Positions 51,055 through 60,586 are shown, counted from the first letter of the stretch. The stretch is 64,000 nt of DNA from Leptolyngbyaceae cyanobacterium JSC-12 (GCA_000309945.1 CM001633.1:3188199-3252198), one strand, 5' to 3'. The notes: a model not told the origin generated them from the sequence alone. Translations and numbers: made by a program.

Positions 51055-53972
51055 CTCAACAAGGGTTTTTTCGCTGGGTGCTGGTTGGGCTGGTTGGCAT
51101 TGTAACTGCATTGGCGATCGCCTCTGGCTCATTGATTAGAGCACTATTAATCACTCTGTCAGCGACGATAAAAGCTGGACTTGCCACCTGGAACTTGACC
51201 CTGGATTTGCTGTCAGTGTTGCTGGTCGTTGTAATTGTTGCAGGCTTACTGGTTCCCCTAGAAGCCTTAGGGTGGTGGGCTGGCTGGTACGGTGATGAAA
51301 TTGATACCAACATTGATCCGGGCAGATTAGAAGAACCAATTCCAGCCAATGTCCAGGTGCGGAAATATCTGGTTTACTTGGATGGCATCTCGCAGGCGCA
51401 GTATCAATATATTCCAGAAGTAGAACGGTTCTTAGGAGAACTGGCTGCCGTTTTGCCCGATGACATTGTGATTATTCGCGGATTAATGCCTTACTCTGCG
51501 TTCAATAAACCCCTGACGGAAGATCGGATGCTGTCCTTCTTCTGGCGCTTTGCCGATCGCTTTCAGATGGAACCCTCTGCTGGCATTATTGGAGCATTGA
51601 TTGGTGCCACAATCAACGTTCGCAATATTTTGATTGTCAGTGTTTCCGCCGATCAGCGGTACGGTCCTATTTACAACCAGAGCATTGCTCAAACTATTTA
51701 TAACAGCGTTATCTATCACGGCTATCAACACGGGAGTAGAGTTCCGATTACGCTCCTTGGCTACAGTGGTGGTGGGCAGATGGCATTGGGGGCAGCCCCT
51801 TACCTGAAGCGATCGCTCAAAGCTCCGCTAGATGTGATTTCCCTGTCCGGTGTGCTCAGCGGAAATCACAATATTTTGGAATTAGAACATCTCTACCACG
51901 TCGTTGGGGATAAAGATTTGGTAGAGAAAGAAGGCCCAATCATGTTTCCCCGCCGCTGGGGAGTGATGTTTTTGTCGTACTGGAATCGAGCAAAACGGCG
52001 CGGCAAAATTAGCTTTATTTCACTTGGTCCAGTTGGACACAATGCTGCGAGCGGTCCTTACAGTACCAGTGCCCACCTTCCCGATGGGCGAACCCACCTG
52101 GAGCACACGGTTGAAGTAGTTTCCGGTCTGATTGAAGGCACCTCAGCGCTAGTAAAAGCCGAAACCGCTCATAAACTCAGTAACTACGACCGCTACTACG
52201 AAGCCGACTTCAATCAACCTGCATACTACCCACTCAATCAATCAGTCGATCCAACCCTCTATCGTCCGATTGCTCCCTGGATGGGACGTTTAATTTTGCC
52301 ACAGAAACAGGAACGGTGGCACGTGAAAGGTGTTTGGTTTGAAGTCCATCATGCACCCCCTGCCTTTCAGCAACTTATTGGTTCAGTCCTTTCCCTCCGG
52401 TGGAGCCATCAGCCTGAAACTCAAGCATTTGTTCGGGTTGTCACCAAGGATGTGCATTTCAGCAGCGACACTATCTACAGCCAGCAACAGGGGGTGGTTC
52501 ATCCTGATCGCCTGAATCACTGGCAACAGGTTGATCCACTCGAATCCCTGGCAGGAGCGCATCCCCATGATGATGTAATTGTGGCGCTGTGGGGCGAAGT
52601 CAGGGTTACGGGTATGGGGGATGACATCGGTAGGGAACTGCAAATTGATCACACTCCTATCCAGATCAGCGGGCGCTATTATGCACTCGTTAAGGTATTG
52701 GAGCCGATTGATCACGAAACCTCTCCCCCAGAGCGATTTCGTGTAGTGCACTTTAATCGAGAGTTGCGCCAGTTTGTTGGCAAAGAGGAAATTATTCGAT
52801 TTCCGCATGTCGTGTTTGCCAAACTATACGGGAGTTATCCTTCTACTACCAACGGATTAGAGAAGAGCTTCCAGAATGACACAGGTTGGTATGTTTACGG
52901 TGCCAGGGATGCAACGGGGATGTTTGTAGTGCAGGCGATCGCGCCCCGGGCATTGCTACGGCTCCAACCGGATGAGTTCATCGTTGGCAAAACAGCGAGT
53001 TGGAATTACTTAAGGAACGATGCCTGGCAAGTAGAAGGGCAAAAGGGACGCACGAAGTCGGTATTGATGGTGCCGCATGAACCAGAGGGCGAGTCGTCTC
53101 TTCAGGACGCGATCGCAGACTGGCAGGAGGGCGATCGGGCGCTGGTCTTGCATACTTATGGCGGCATTGGTGGCAAGTGTAAAGAACCGGCTGCCAGCAC
53201 TCCAATCTTCTTTGGACATTTTGCTTACGGTGTTGCCACCGTTGTGCGAGAGCCTCTTGCTAATGAGTTAATGTTTGACATTACTTACTATCAGGTCTAC
53301 ACCCACAATGTGGATGGCATCATTTCTGGGCTGCTGGCATGGAATCGGTTTATTGGCGATCGCCAGGTGGGCTGGTTGGGTACGCGCCCGGTATGTGATT
53401 TATTAATTAAACTCCCAGCATTCACAGGTGCGTTTGATGTGTATGGACAACCTTACTCAGTGTTAGATGTATTGCTCAACCAGTTGGAAATGATGACTGC
53501 TCGCTATCGCATTGGGGATGGCACGGGTGGAACCTATGTTGGCGCAGCTCATAACTGTTCACGGGATTCTAACCAGGCGCTTTATGCTGCCTTAAAGCGA
53601 GTGCGAGATGCCAGACAAGCCGATCCCCAGTTTGAGCAAGAACTTCAGGATGATCCGGGAGAAGCTGAACGCTTTGAACAATTGGATAGCCTAACTAAAA
53701 ATATTCGCCGTAAGCTATTGCCCTTTGGCTCTGCCCGTGCTGATTGGCGAACTGGTGACACTATGCTAGGGATCAGTCCAGAAGAGCAGTTTTGGACTGG
53801 AATTTTGATGGGATTACGGAGTTGGCGCACCTTGTTGCCTCGCGTTGCCAGTGAAGCGATCGCTAAGCAATTTATCGATCAAGGTGCATCTGTCTGGATT
53901 TTGCGCACTAATCAGGTAGGTGGCTACGATCCTGACATTGAACCAATCGCGCCAACTCCCTTTGGCTGGTAA
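51051..53972 (+). CDS. Large membrane protein: alpha/beta-hydrolase-like plus permuted papain-like domain
   Basis: The 973-aa protein has two N-terminal membrane helices (about 8-30 and 45-72). Next comes an alpha/beta-hydrolase-like region (about 100-350): LVYLDGISQAQ, VIIRGLMPYS and LLGYSGGGQMALGAAPYL with nucleophile-elbow Ser239 in G-x-S-x-G, then VGHNAASGP as a possible His. A middle domain (400-650) has beta-rich HVKGVWFEVHH and VALWGEVRVTG. The C-terminal domain (about 690-850) has FFGHFAYGVATVV with His723 and, later, AAHNCSRDSNQALYAAL with Cys836. His before Cys in an N-C-x-x motif is the order of permuted papain-like (LRAT/NlpC) hydrolases. That is inference. I do not recognise a named family; the gene is coupled to the YIP1 gene. 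Confidence 0.6.
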   Translation: MTQQGFFRWVLVGLVGIVTALAIASGSLIRALLITLSATIKAGLATWNLTLDLLSVLLVVVIVAGLLVPLEALGWWAGWYGDEIDTNIDPGRLEEPIPANVQVRKYLVYLDGISQAQYQYIPEVERFLGELAAVLPDDIVIIRGLMPYSAFNKPLTEDRMLSFFWRFADRFQMEPSAGIIGALIGATINVRNILIVSVSADQRYGPIYNQSIAQTIYNSVIYHGYQHGSRVPITLLGYSGGGQMALGAAPYLKRSLKAPLDVISLSGVLSGNHNILELEHLYHVVGDKDLVEKEGPIMFPRRWGVMFLSYWNRAKRRGKISFISLGPVGHNAASGPYSTSAHLPDGRTHLEHTVEVVSGLIEGTSALVKAETAHKLSNYDRYYEADFNQPAYYPLNQSVDPTLYRPIAPWMGRLILPQKQERWHVKGVWFEVHHAPPAFQQLIGSVLSLRWSHQPETQAFVRVVTKDVHFSSDTIYSQQQGVVHPDRLNHWQQVDPLESLAGAHPHDDVIVALWGEVRVTGMGDDIGRELQIDHTPIQISGRYYALVKVLEPIDHETSPPERFRVVHFNRELRQFVGKEEIIRFPHVVFAKLYGSYPSTTNGLEKSFQNDTGWYVYGARDATGMFVVQAIAPRALLRLQPDEFIVGKTASWNYLRNDAWQVEGQKGRTKSVLMVPHEPEGESSLQDAIADWQEGDRALVLHTYGGIGGKCKEPAASTPIFFGHFAYGVATVVREPLANELMFDITYYQVYTHNVDGIISGLLAWNRFIGDRQVGWLGTRPVCDLLIKLPAFTGAFDVYGQPYSVLDVLLNQLEMMTARYRIGDGTGGTYVGAAHNCSRDSNQALYAALKRVRDARQADPQFEQELQDDPGEAERFEQLDSLTKNIRRKLLPFGSARADWRTGDTMLGISPEEQFWTGILMGLRSWRTLLPRVASEAIAKQFIDQGASVWILRTNQVGGYDPDIEPIAPTPFGW

Positions 53973-54959
53973 TCAGCCGCCAATTTGCGACATTGTGCGG
54001 GAATAGTGTCCTGTTGTGCCAGAATTCCGTTCTTTGTAATTGATTGCTGGTTTGAGCAGCAACAGCTCTCGTACCTGCTGGCGCAACTCATGCAACGGCA
54101 CCCCTGCGCGCAACTGCGTTCTCAGGTCAATTTGTCCCGTTTCGTTTAGCAAGCAGGGACGCAGCCAGCCATCCGCCGAGAGCCGCATACGATTACAGCG
54201 ATCACAAAAACATTCTGACATCTGGCTAATAAACCCTAACGTTCCTTTTGCCCCTGGGATTTGAAACACATCTGCTGGCCCATTGCCTCGCACCTGCCCA
54301 TCGGTTAATCCCCAGCGATCGCGAATCCAGCGACGCAACTCTTCGGAACTCACCCAACCTCGACTGTGAAAAAGATCGTCATTCCCAATCGGCATGAACT
54401 CAATAAAGCGTACGTGCCAATTCTGGTCAATGCTCAACGCTGCCAGATCGAGAACTTCTGTATCATTTACACCCGGAATCACCACCACATTTAATTTTAA
54501 GGGGTTGAACCCAACTCGATATGCTGCCTGAATGCCATTCCATACTTGCTGCCAGCGAGGCCGCCCCCGGTTGCCAATGATTTGATCAAACACCTCTGCT
54601 TTGAGTGAGTCCAGGCTAATGTTAATGCGTCGCAATCCCGCATCATATAAATCCTGCGCCAACTCCGCCAGCAAAAAGGCATTAGTTGTCATTGCCAGGT
54701 CTTGAGTTTCTGGTAGAGACGCGATCGCTCGCACAATTTCCACCACACCTGGACGCAGCAGCGGCTCCCCTCCCGTTAACCGAAAGCGCGAAAACCCCAC
54801 CGGGATAAACACCTCTTGAATCAACGTCAGCAATTCATCGTGAGTCAATAAATCCTGCTGCAAGGCATAAACAAGGTCGGCACCTTCTGGCATACAGTAC
54901 TGACAGCGAAAATTGCAGCGATCAATCAGGCTAATGCGGAGATAGTTGATATCATTCAT
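53973..54959 (-). CDS. moaA: GTP 3',8-cyclase MoaA
   Basis: MoaA is a radical-SAM enzyme that starts molybdenum-cofactor synthesis from GTP. The 328-aa product has [14 protein letters not shown] with the first cluster (CxxxCxxC) and the C-terminal cluster in [21 protein letters not shown]. It ends in SQIGG, the GG tail that completes the active site. ATG 54959 gives [17 protein letters not shown]; a TTG at 54995 is less likely. Its stop is one base from the YIP1-partner gene stop (convergent). No other moa genes are in the window. Confidence 0.95.
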   Translation of the reverse strand: MNDINYLRISLIDRCNFRCQYCMPEGADLVYALQQDLLTHDELLTLIQEVFIPVGFSRFRLTGGEPLLRPGVVEIVRAIASLPETQDLAMTTNAFLLAELAQDLYDAGLRRINISLDSLKAEVFDQIIGNRGRPRWQQVWNGIQAAYRVGFNPLKLNVVVIPGVNDTEVLDLAALSIDQNWHVRFIEFMPIGNDDLFHSRGWVSSEELRRWIRDRWGLTDGQVRGNGPADVFQIPGAKGTLGFISQMSECFCDRCNRMRLSADGWLRPCLLNETGQIDLRTQLRAGVPLHELRQQVRELLLLKPAINYKERNSGTTGHYSRTMSQIGG

Positions 54960-55007
54960 GCCCTCATTCTGCCGGATTTTTTCTAGGGGCTTCAATGATA
55001 CGTGCCC

Positions 55008-56678
55008 TTATTCATCCAGCGGGTCCTTGCATATCTTGTTGGCTTGGTCAACCTCTGCAGAAGCATTCTGTTCAGGAAACAACGTCCGCATCATTTGTCG
55101 GAAGGATTGCCCTCGTTGCTCATGCACCAACACCAGCGGGAGCAAAGCCCCCAGGCGAACAACACCCGACAATGCAAAGAGCCCTGGAATGCCGCCATAG
55201 TTCGCATATTCCACTAACAATCCACCTGCTGTGGTACCCAATGCCCCACAAACACCAGATACTGCCGCCGCGATCGCAAAATACGTCGCCTGATTTCGTA
55301 CAGGAGCCACACCCAGTTGCAGATTGTTATTACACAAATCGATTGCTGCCCAAGTTCCCCCCGCCAACAAATGCAAGGCTGGAAACAAAATCCACAACGA
55401 AAGGGTGTTTTCACCTGTACTCAGCCAGAAGAGTGGCGTAATTGCAACCAGTATCCCAATTCCCAACAGCAAGGGGCGGTTGCCAACGCGATCTGCCAAT
55501 TTTCCCCAAACCACCAGCATTACCAGGTTTGCCCCTGCTTGCAAACTGTTATAAATTGTCACCCAACGTAAATCAACATGCAGACTATCCAACAAATACA
55601 AATTGAAAAAGGGCGCACTCAAATTCACTGCAAACATCCATAATCCAAAATAGAGCAGAAAGCAGAGGAAATTTGAGTCTTGTAGGAGAGAGAAGGGAAG
55701 GGAAGAGAGGGCAGAGGAGAGGGGTTGGGTAATTGGACGTTGAGGATTAAGGATTGGAGATTGAGAATTGGGAAGGGAGGAGGAAGGTGAGAGGTTAGGG
55801 GTTGGGGATTGGGGTGAATCCATCCCCGATCCCTGATCTCCGATCTCCTGATTTGTCTCTCTTGACTGCTGACATCTGGCTTCTAACTCCTCCAATCTAA
55901 AATCCTTCTGACTTCCGGCTCCTGCTTCTTTTCTCTGCACCTGTGGATTCACATCCACCATCAAAAACTGAAATCCTAGGCTGACTAGCCCTGCTATCAC
56001 CCCAAAACTGATGACTAATCCATAGCCTTGAATTGACCCACCATACCAGGATGATACCAACCATCCCAGAAGTGGTACTGAGAGCAGGTTTGTGAGACTG
56101 GCAGCACTGTTGCGAATGCCAAAATAACGACCCCGTAACCGTCGCGGAACCAACGTTGCCAGCCAGCTTAACCAGGAAGCACTGCCTAATGCGCCTACAA
56201 AGTGAGTTGTGAAAACGATCGCCAGGGTCAGCAGAATCAAAGTTTCGGTATCGAATCCCAACCATGGTGTGAGCAAGATACTGATTGCTAAAACCAGCCA
56301 CAACAATCGTGAGGGTGCATATACCCAAAAGCAATACCAGTGACGGCTAGTTGTACGATCGCCCAGCAAAGCCCCAATTGGTTGAGTCAGGTTTGCCAGC
56401 ATCGGGATAGATGCCAACATGCCAATTTGGGTAGGAGTAGCGTGCAGTTCTACCAAAAAGTTGCTTAATAGCACCCCACCAACTGCATTAGAGAAAATCG
56501 CGGCAAATACCCCATCTAGCGTTGATGCTCTCAAACTTGTGCGAATTGCATCTTTCTCTGCTGGAATAGATACAGCCTTTGCCCCAGATGTTGGTTTGTC
56601 AGCACTCAACTCCATAGTCGTTGGATCACTGAATGAGGGCTGTTCCACGAGGTTGGCGTTAGTTGCCTGTCCTACCAT
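55008..56678 (-). CDS. MFS transporter with a low-complexity loop insertion
   Basis: This 556-aa major facilitator has about twelve helices, with MLASIPMLANLTQPIGALLGDRTTSR in the first half and VVWGKLADRVGNRPLLLGIG in the second, where MFS motif A appears. The long cytosolic loop between helices 6 and 7 carries a Pro/Ser-rich insertion (PQSPTPNLSPSSSLPNSQSP and on, about residues 270-335) encoded by a repetitive stretch at 55680-55865. It does not break the frame. The substrate is not predictable. The start is ATG 56678; TTG at 56687 is the alternative. It is 48 bp upstream of moaA on the same strand, so a molybdenum link is conceivable but weak. Confidence 0.8.
   Translation of the reverse strand: MVGQATNANLVEQPSFSDPTTMELSADKPTSGAKAVSIPAEKDAIRTSLRASTLDGVFAAIFSNAVGGVLLSNFLVELHATPTQIGMLASIPMLANLTQPIGALLGDRTTSRHWYCFWVYAPSRLLWLVLAISILLTPWLGFDTETLILLTLAIVFTTHFVGALGSASWLSWLATLVPRRLRGRYFGIRNSAASLTNLLSVPLLGWLVSSWYGGSIQGYGLVISFGVIAGLVSLGFQFLMVDVNPQVQRKEAGAGSQKDFRLEELEARCQQSRETNQEIGDQGSGMDSPQSPTPNLSPSSSLPNSQSPILNPQRPITQPLSSALSSLPFSLLQDSNFLCFLLYFGLWMFAVNLSAPFFNLYLLDSLHVDLRWVTIYNSLQAGANLVMLVVWGKLADRVGNRPLLLGIGILVAITPLFWLSTGENTLSLWILFPALHLLAGGTWAAIDLCNNNLQLGVAPVRNQATYFAIAAAVSGVCGALGTTAGGLLVEYANYGGIPGLFALSGVVRLGALLPLVLVHEQRGQSFRQMMRTLFPEQNASAEVDQANKICKDPLDE
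55680..55865 (-). repeat. Low-complexity repeat inside the transporter gene
   Basis: On the plus strand runs of GGAAGGGAAGAGAGG-like and GGGGTTGGGGATTGGGG-like sequence alternate with GATTGAGAATTGGG words; the minus strand therefore reads as CCAATCC and CTCAATCTCC units. It is the same type of sequence as the intergenic spacers elsewhere in the window, but here it is in a coding region and kept in frame. Confidence 0.7.
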
Positions 56679-56923
56679 AAGTTTCAAAAATACGTTAGAA
56701 AGGGCGCATTTTGATCCATCTTAAGCAGTGTTGGAATCGGTTTCATTCATCCCATAGCGATGTCTGCGACAGCGGCATGAGAAAAGGATAGTGCTGCTTT
56801 TAGTTGTTATTTGAGGTGAGCAATTGCAGCAACTGGACCGCCGCCACGTGGTTCCTGCTGTTCACTTCCACCAGATACACACACTATAAGAATTGATCAG
56901 TCCTGGTTTACAGGTCAGCCAGT

Positions 56924-57322
56924 TTATTGGGCGAGGTTATCTAAAAAATGCTCCAGGTCTGCCTTAAAGCGATCGCTCCAGGAACCAAACCGAATTGCCC
57001 GTTGCCGATCCCATTCGGCTTCCATTGCTATTCGGGTCGAATGACTCATTGATTGAAACGAAATAGCCTTTCCCAAAGAAGCAGCCTTTTCAATTCCAGC
57101 TACAAGTGCTGTCACACCCTCTGCATCTATTGCCTCAACCCAGATCAAATCTACAATGACCCCTTCTATTGCCTGGTCTAGCGCTTCTTCCAACGTTTGC
57201 TGAAAATGCTCACGGCTCTCTCGATCCAGTGCGCCGCTAGGTTGCAGCACAATCGTCGAGGGCTTGCTTACCCCGGGAGCAAGTTCAGAAGTCAACGAAG
57301 AGGAATTAAGTGCAAGATTCAT
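56924..57322 (-). CDS. STAS-domain protein (anti-sigma antagonist-like) without the usual phospho-serine
   Basis: The 132-aa protein has the STAS pattern (about 20-125): TIVLQPSGALDRESREHFQQTL, IEGVIVDLIWVEAIDAEGVTALVAGIEKAA and a C-terminal helical part. In classical SpoIIAA/RsbV proteins the D-S-S-G loop carries the Ser phosphorylated by an RsbW-type kinase; here it reads D66-A-E-G69. So phosphorylation at that site is not possible, and Glu68 could mimic the phosphorylated state. It may still bind the kinase at 41253-41708. A start at 57364 would add residues with no good signal. The promoter side contains a CRP-type palindrome. Confidence 0.8.
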   Translation of the reverse strand: MNLALNSSSLTSELAPGVSKPSTIVLQPSGALDRESREHFQQTLEEALDQAIEGVIVDLIWVEAIDAEGVTALVAGIEKAASLGKAISFQSMSHSTRIAMEAEWDRQRAIRFGSWSDRFKADLEHFLDNLAQ

Positions 57323-57523
57323 AGAGACCTCGTAACATGGCTGGGCAGATGCGGGACAAGTCAATCCAGGAATTGGAACGAACTTCCCCTTCTATCCAAC
57401 TATCAATAGGTTGAGTCAAAATTATGCAAATGGGTTGGCTCTACATCACTGAAATCGTGTGTTCTCAATCAGGTATTTAGGTGTTTGGTGTCATGCTGTC
57501 TTTGTGTGCTCGTCACTTTAGTA

Positions 57524-57539
57524 TGTGATATTGATCACA
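57524..57539. promoter_or_regulatory. CRP-type palindrome TGTGA-N6-TCACA
   Basis: TGTGATATTGATCACA at 57524-57539 is a perfect match to the CRP/SyCRP1-type consensus TGTGA-N6-TCACA. It lies in the 307-bp divergent gap between the STAS gene (minus, 202 bp away) and cbiD (plus, 90 bp away). Two adenylate cyclases are encoded in this window. It is well placed to activate cbiD from roughly one to nine turns upstream. The gap holds no gene. Confidence 0.6.
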
Positions 57540-57629
57540 TGAATTGGTGAAATCACTGAGACGTGCCCTGGATTTTAAAATGTCTTTATCTATGCCTTCC
57601 CGCTTCTCACTCATCTTTCCCATCCCCTT

Positions 57630-58730
57630 ATGTCTCTTCCTCGTCGTGGTTACACTCTTCCTGTCTTTGCTTGTGCTGGAGCGATCGCAGCTCTGCGTTG
57701 GCTACAAACCACAATCATGTCTGCTACGGTTCCTGTGAATTTAATTGAACCTGTGGAAACAGTCACCATTCCAATTGAGCAGGTAGCTGGAGTATCTGGA
57801 TGCTTTGCTTTAGCAGTGACTCGCAGTGACCCTGGGGATAATCTGGATTTGACTCGGAACACTCCTATTTGGGCAATGGTGGAATGGGGAGAACCAGATC
57901 AGACAGATACGATCGCCTTAATTGGTGGTGAAGGAATTGGACGATTAGCTAGTGGGCAACCTGCGATTTATCACTATGCTCAGCAACTTCTAATTGAGAA
58001 CTTAACGCCACTGTTAGCCCCAGGGCAATCCATTCGGGTCACGCTCATGTTGCCAGAGGGACGCGCTCTGGCAAAACGCACCTCTAACGAGGCTTTTGGG
58101 GTGGTTGAAGGGTTATCTCTATTAGGAACAACTGGTATCTCACAACCATTGAGTGCACCAGGTCAACTAGAGGTTTATCGTCAAGAGTTGCAGCAGAAAG
58201 CACAGCAATTTCAATGTCTAGTGTTTTGTGTGGGCGAAAACGGACTGGATCTGTGTCAGCGCTTGGGCATTGACTCAGCACGCCTGGTGAAGACGGCAAA
58301 TTGGCTGGGACCAATGCTAGTTGAAGCTGGTATGCAAGGGGTGCAGTCTATTCTGTTATTTGGCTATCACGGCAAATTAATCAAGCTGGCAGCAGGGATT
58401 TTCCACACCCATCATCATGTAGCAGATGGGCGGTTGGAAATTTTAACGGCTCATTGTGCCAATGCAGGCTTGCCAACTTCCGATCTTCAGGCAGTGTTTC
58501 AGTGTTCCACGGTAGAAGATGGCTTCAATTATCTGCATAAATTAGGCGGTCAATGGGTCGAAAAGGTGTATGGAGCGATTGTGGAGGCAATCGATCAGCG
58601 TGCTCAAGCCTACATTCATGCTCACAGCAATACGGAAGTCGCGATCGGCACAACTTTATTTAATCGGAAACGCCAAATAATTAGCTCTAGTAAAAGAGGA
58701 ACAATCTTGCTCCACGATGTCTGCTCATAG
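57630..58730 (+). CDS. cbiD: Cobalt-precorrin-5B (C1)-methyltransferase CbiD
   Basis: CbiD methylates C1 of cobalt-precorrin-5B in anaerobic-type corrin (B12/pseudo-B12) synthesis. The 366-aa product has RRGYTLPVFACAGAIAAL at the N-terminus, VTRSDPGDNLDLTRNTPIWA, IGGEGIGRL, TTGISQPLS, VGENGLDLCQRLG, LLFGYHGKLIKLAAG with FHTHHHVADGR, and TAHCANAGL, as in the family. A CRP-type palindrome is 90 bp upstream. Other cob/cbi genes are not in the window. Next gene, guaA, follows after 108 bp. Confidence 0.93.
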   Translation: MSLPRRGYTLPVFACAGAIAALRWLQTTIMSATVPVNLIEPVETVTIPIEQVAGVSGCFALAVTRSDPGDNLDLTRNTPIWAMVEWGEPDQTDTIALIGGEGIGRLASGQPAIYHYAQQLLIENLTPLLAPGQSIRVTLMLPEGRALAKRTSNEAFGVVEGLSLLGTTGISQPLSAPGQLEVYRQELQQKAQQFQCLVFCVGENGLDLCQRLGIDSARLVKTANWLGPMLVEAGMQGVQSILLFGYHGKLIKLAAGIFHTHHHVADGRLEILTAHCANAGLPTSDLQAVFQCSTVEDGFNYLHKLGGQWVEKVYGAIVEAIDQRAQAYIHAHSNTEVAIGTTLFNRKRQIISSSKRGTILLHDVCS

Positions 58731-58838
58731 AGTTAAAATAAGAGAATTATTCTTTTAATTTTTGTAAAGCTGTTTTCAAAAATGTCCTCATCTGTAGGCA
58801 CCCCATAGTTCACAAAACCACGCATCAGTAGGAAGACA

Positions 58839-60449
58839 GTGGTGACTCTACAAACTCAGCAGCCGCCTGAAAAAGTTTCAGCCAATCAATTGAATCGCCA
58901 AACCATCGTTATTCTGGATTTTGGCTCCCAATACTCTGAGTTGATTGCCCGGCGCATTCGGGAAACACAAGTCTATTCGGAAGTATTGTCTTATCGCACA
59001 ACAGCCGAGCAACTCCAGCAACTCAACCCCAAAGGCATTATTTTGTCTGGTGGTCCCAACTCCGTATATGACCAGGGTGCACCTCAATGCGATTCAAAGA
59101 TTTGGGGACTAGGCATTCCTATCTTGGGAGTCTGCTATGGAATGCAACTGATGGCTCAACAACTTGGTGGCGAAGTGGAACGTTCTGAACAGGGCGAATA
59201 TGGCAAAGCTTCCTTGCTAATTGATGATCCCACTGATTTACTCACTAATGTGGACGATGGCACCACGATGTGGATGAGCCATGGTGATTCGGTCACCCGT
59301 TTACCCGATGGGTTTGAAGTGCTTGCCCATACCGAAAATACCCCTTGTGCGGCTGTTGCTCATCATGAGAAGAAATTGTACGGAGTTCAATTTCATCCAG
59401 AAGTAGTTCATTCCGTTGGTGGACAGGCGCTAATTCGCAACTTTGTTTATCACATCTGCGATTGTGAACCTACCTGGACAACTGCTGCCTTTGTAGAAAG
59501 CTCTATTCGAGAAATTCGTGCCAAAGTGGGCGATAAGCGTGTGTTACTTGCGCTGTCTGGCGGGGTAGATTCTTCAACCCTGGCATTTTTACTGCATCAG
59601 GCAATTGGGGATCAGCTTACCTGTATGTTCATTGATCAGGGTTTCATGCGTAAGCTAGAACCTGAACGCTTGGTCAAGCTGTTTCAAGAACAATTCCACA
59701 TCCCTGTGGAATACGTAAATGCTCGTGATCGCTTCTTGCGGGCGATCGCAGGTGTCACAGACCCCGAAGAAAAGCGCAAACGAATTGGACACGAATTCAT
59801 TCGGGTATTTGAAGAAGAATCCAGACGCCTTGGTCCTTTTGACTATCTCGCACAAGGAACCTTATATCCCGATGTGATTGAATCTGCTGACACCAATGTT
59901 GATCCTAAAACGGGCGAACGAGTGGCAGTCAAAATTAAAAGTCATCACAACGTGGGTGGATTGCCTAAAGATCTTAGATTTAAGCTAGTAGAACCACTGC
60001 GCAAGCTGTTTAAAGACGAAGTTCGCAAAGTTGGGTTATCGATTGGTTTGCCAGAAGAAATTGTCAAACGTCATCCGTTCCCTGGTCCTGGCTTGGCTAT
60101 TCGGATTCTGGGAGAAGTGACAGAAGAACGGCTGGAGATTCTGCGGGATGCCGATTTTATTGTGCGGCAAGAAATTAATCGTAGTGGTGCTTATAACGAA
60201 TTGTGGCAAGCGTTTGCTGTATTGTTGCCAATTCGCAGTGTGGGTGTCATGGGTGATCAGCGAACCTATGCATACCCGATCGTGCTCCGGTTTGTCACCA
60301 GCGAAGACGGTATGACGGCTGACTGGGCGCGTGTTCCTTATGATTTGCTGGAAACAATTTCTAATCGAATTGTGAATGAGGTGCGTGGGGTTAACCGGGT
60401 TGTGTATGACATCACCTCAAAACCCCCCGGAACCATTGAGTGGGAGTAA
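58839..60449 (+). CDS. guaA: GMP synthase (glutamine-hydrolysing)
   Basis: GuaA converts XMP to GMP with glutamine. The 536-aa product has the class I amidotransferase domain (20-215) with [10 protein letters not shown] (Cys nucleophile) and VQFHPEV (His), and the ATP pyrophosphatase domain with [17 protein letters not shown] (PP loop). The dimerisation domain follows with [16 protein letters not shown] and the C-terminal [13 protein letters not shown]. The start is GTG at 58839; the next codon is also GTG. The stop is 15 bp before a DnaA-box-like array. No IMP dehydrogenase gene is near. Confidence 0.96.
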   Translation: MVTLQTQQPPEKVSANQLNRQTIVILDFGSQYSELIARRIRETQVYSEVLSYRTTAEQLQQLNPKGIILSGGPNSVYDQGAPQCDSKIWGLGIPILGVCYGMQLMAQQLGGEVERSEQGEYGKASLLIDDPTDLLTNVDDGTTMWMSHGDSVTRLPDGFEVLAHTENTPCAAVAHHEKKLYGVQFHPEVVHSVGGQALIRNFVYHICDCEPTWTTAAFVESSIREIRAKVGDKRVLLALSGGVDSSTLAFLLHQAIGDQLTCMFIDQGFMRKLEPERLVKLFQEQFHIPVEYVNARDRFLRAIAGVTDPEEKRKRIGHEFIRVFEEESRRLGPFDYLAQGTLYPDVIESADTNVDPKTGERVAVKIKSHHNVGGLPKDLRFKLVEPLRKLFKDEVRKVGLSIGLPEEIVKRHPFPGPGLAIRILGEVTEERLEILRDADFIVRQEINRSGAYNELWQAFAVLLPIRSVGVMGDQRTYAYPIVLRFVTSEDGMTADWARVPYDLLETISNRIVNEVRGVNRVVYDITSKPPGTIEWE

Positions 60450-60464
60450 TATTCCTCAACCTTC

Positions 60465-60542
60465 TGTGGAAAACGTTGAAAATATTGTGGAAAACGTTGG
60501 GGTTTTACACAGAGCCTGTGGAAAACGTTGGGGTTTTACACA
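60465..60542. repeat. Array of five DnaA-box-like 9-mers
   Basis: TGTGGAAAA (the reverse of TTTTCCACA) occurs at 60465-60473, 60486-60494 and 60517-60525. TTTTACACA, a related form, occurs at 60503-60511 and 60534-60542. The last four boxes form two copies of a 31-bp unit (60486-60516 and 60517-60543). TTTTCCACA is the DnaA-box type used in cyanobacteria. The array is in the intergenic gap after guaA and may bind DnaA as an origin, a titration locus or a regulatory site. Confidence 0.6.
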
Positions 60543-60586
60543 GGTTACAATCGCCATTGGATTCTATTACCTGGAGATGCATGACG

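Noticed and set aside
60440-60586. Extended frame of the small gene running over the DnaA-like boxes
   Set aside because: The translation repeats WKTL and VENVG-type words that come from the tandem box units, and a better start with GGAG lies at 60587.
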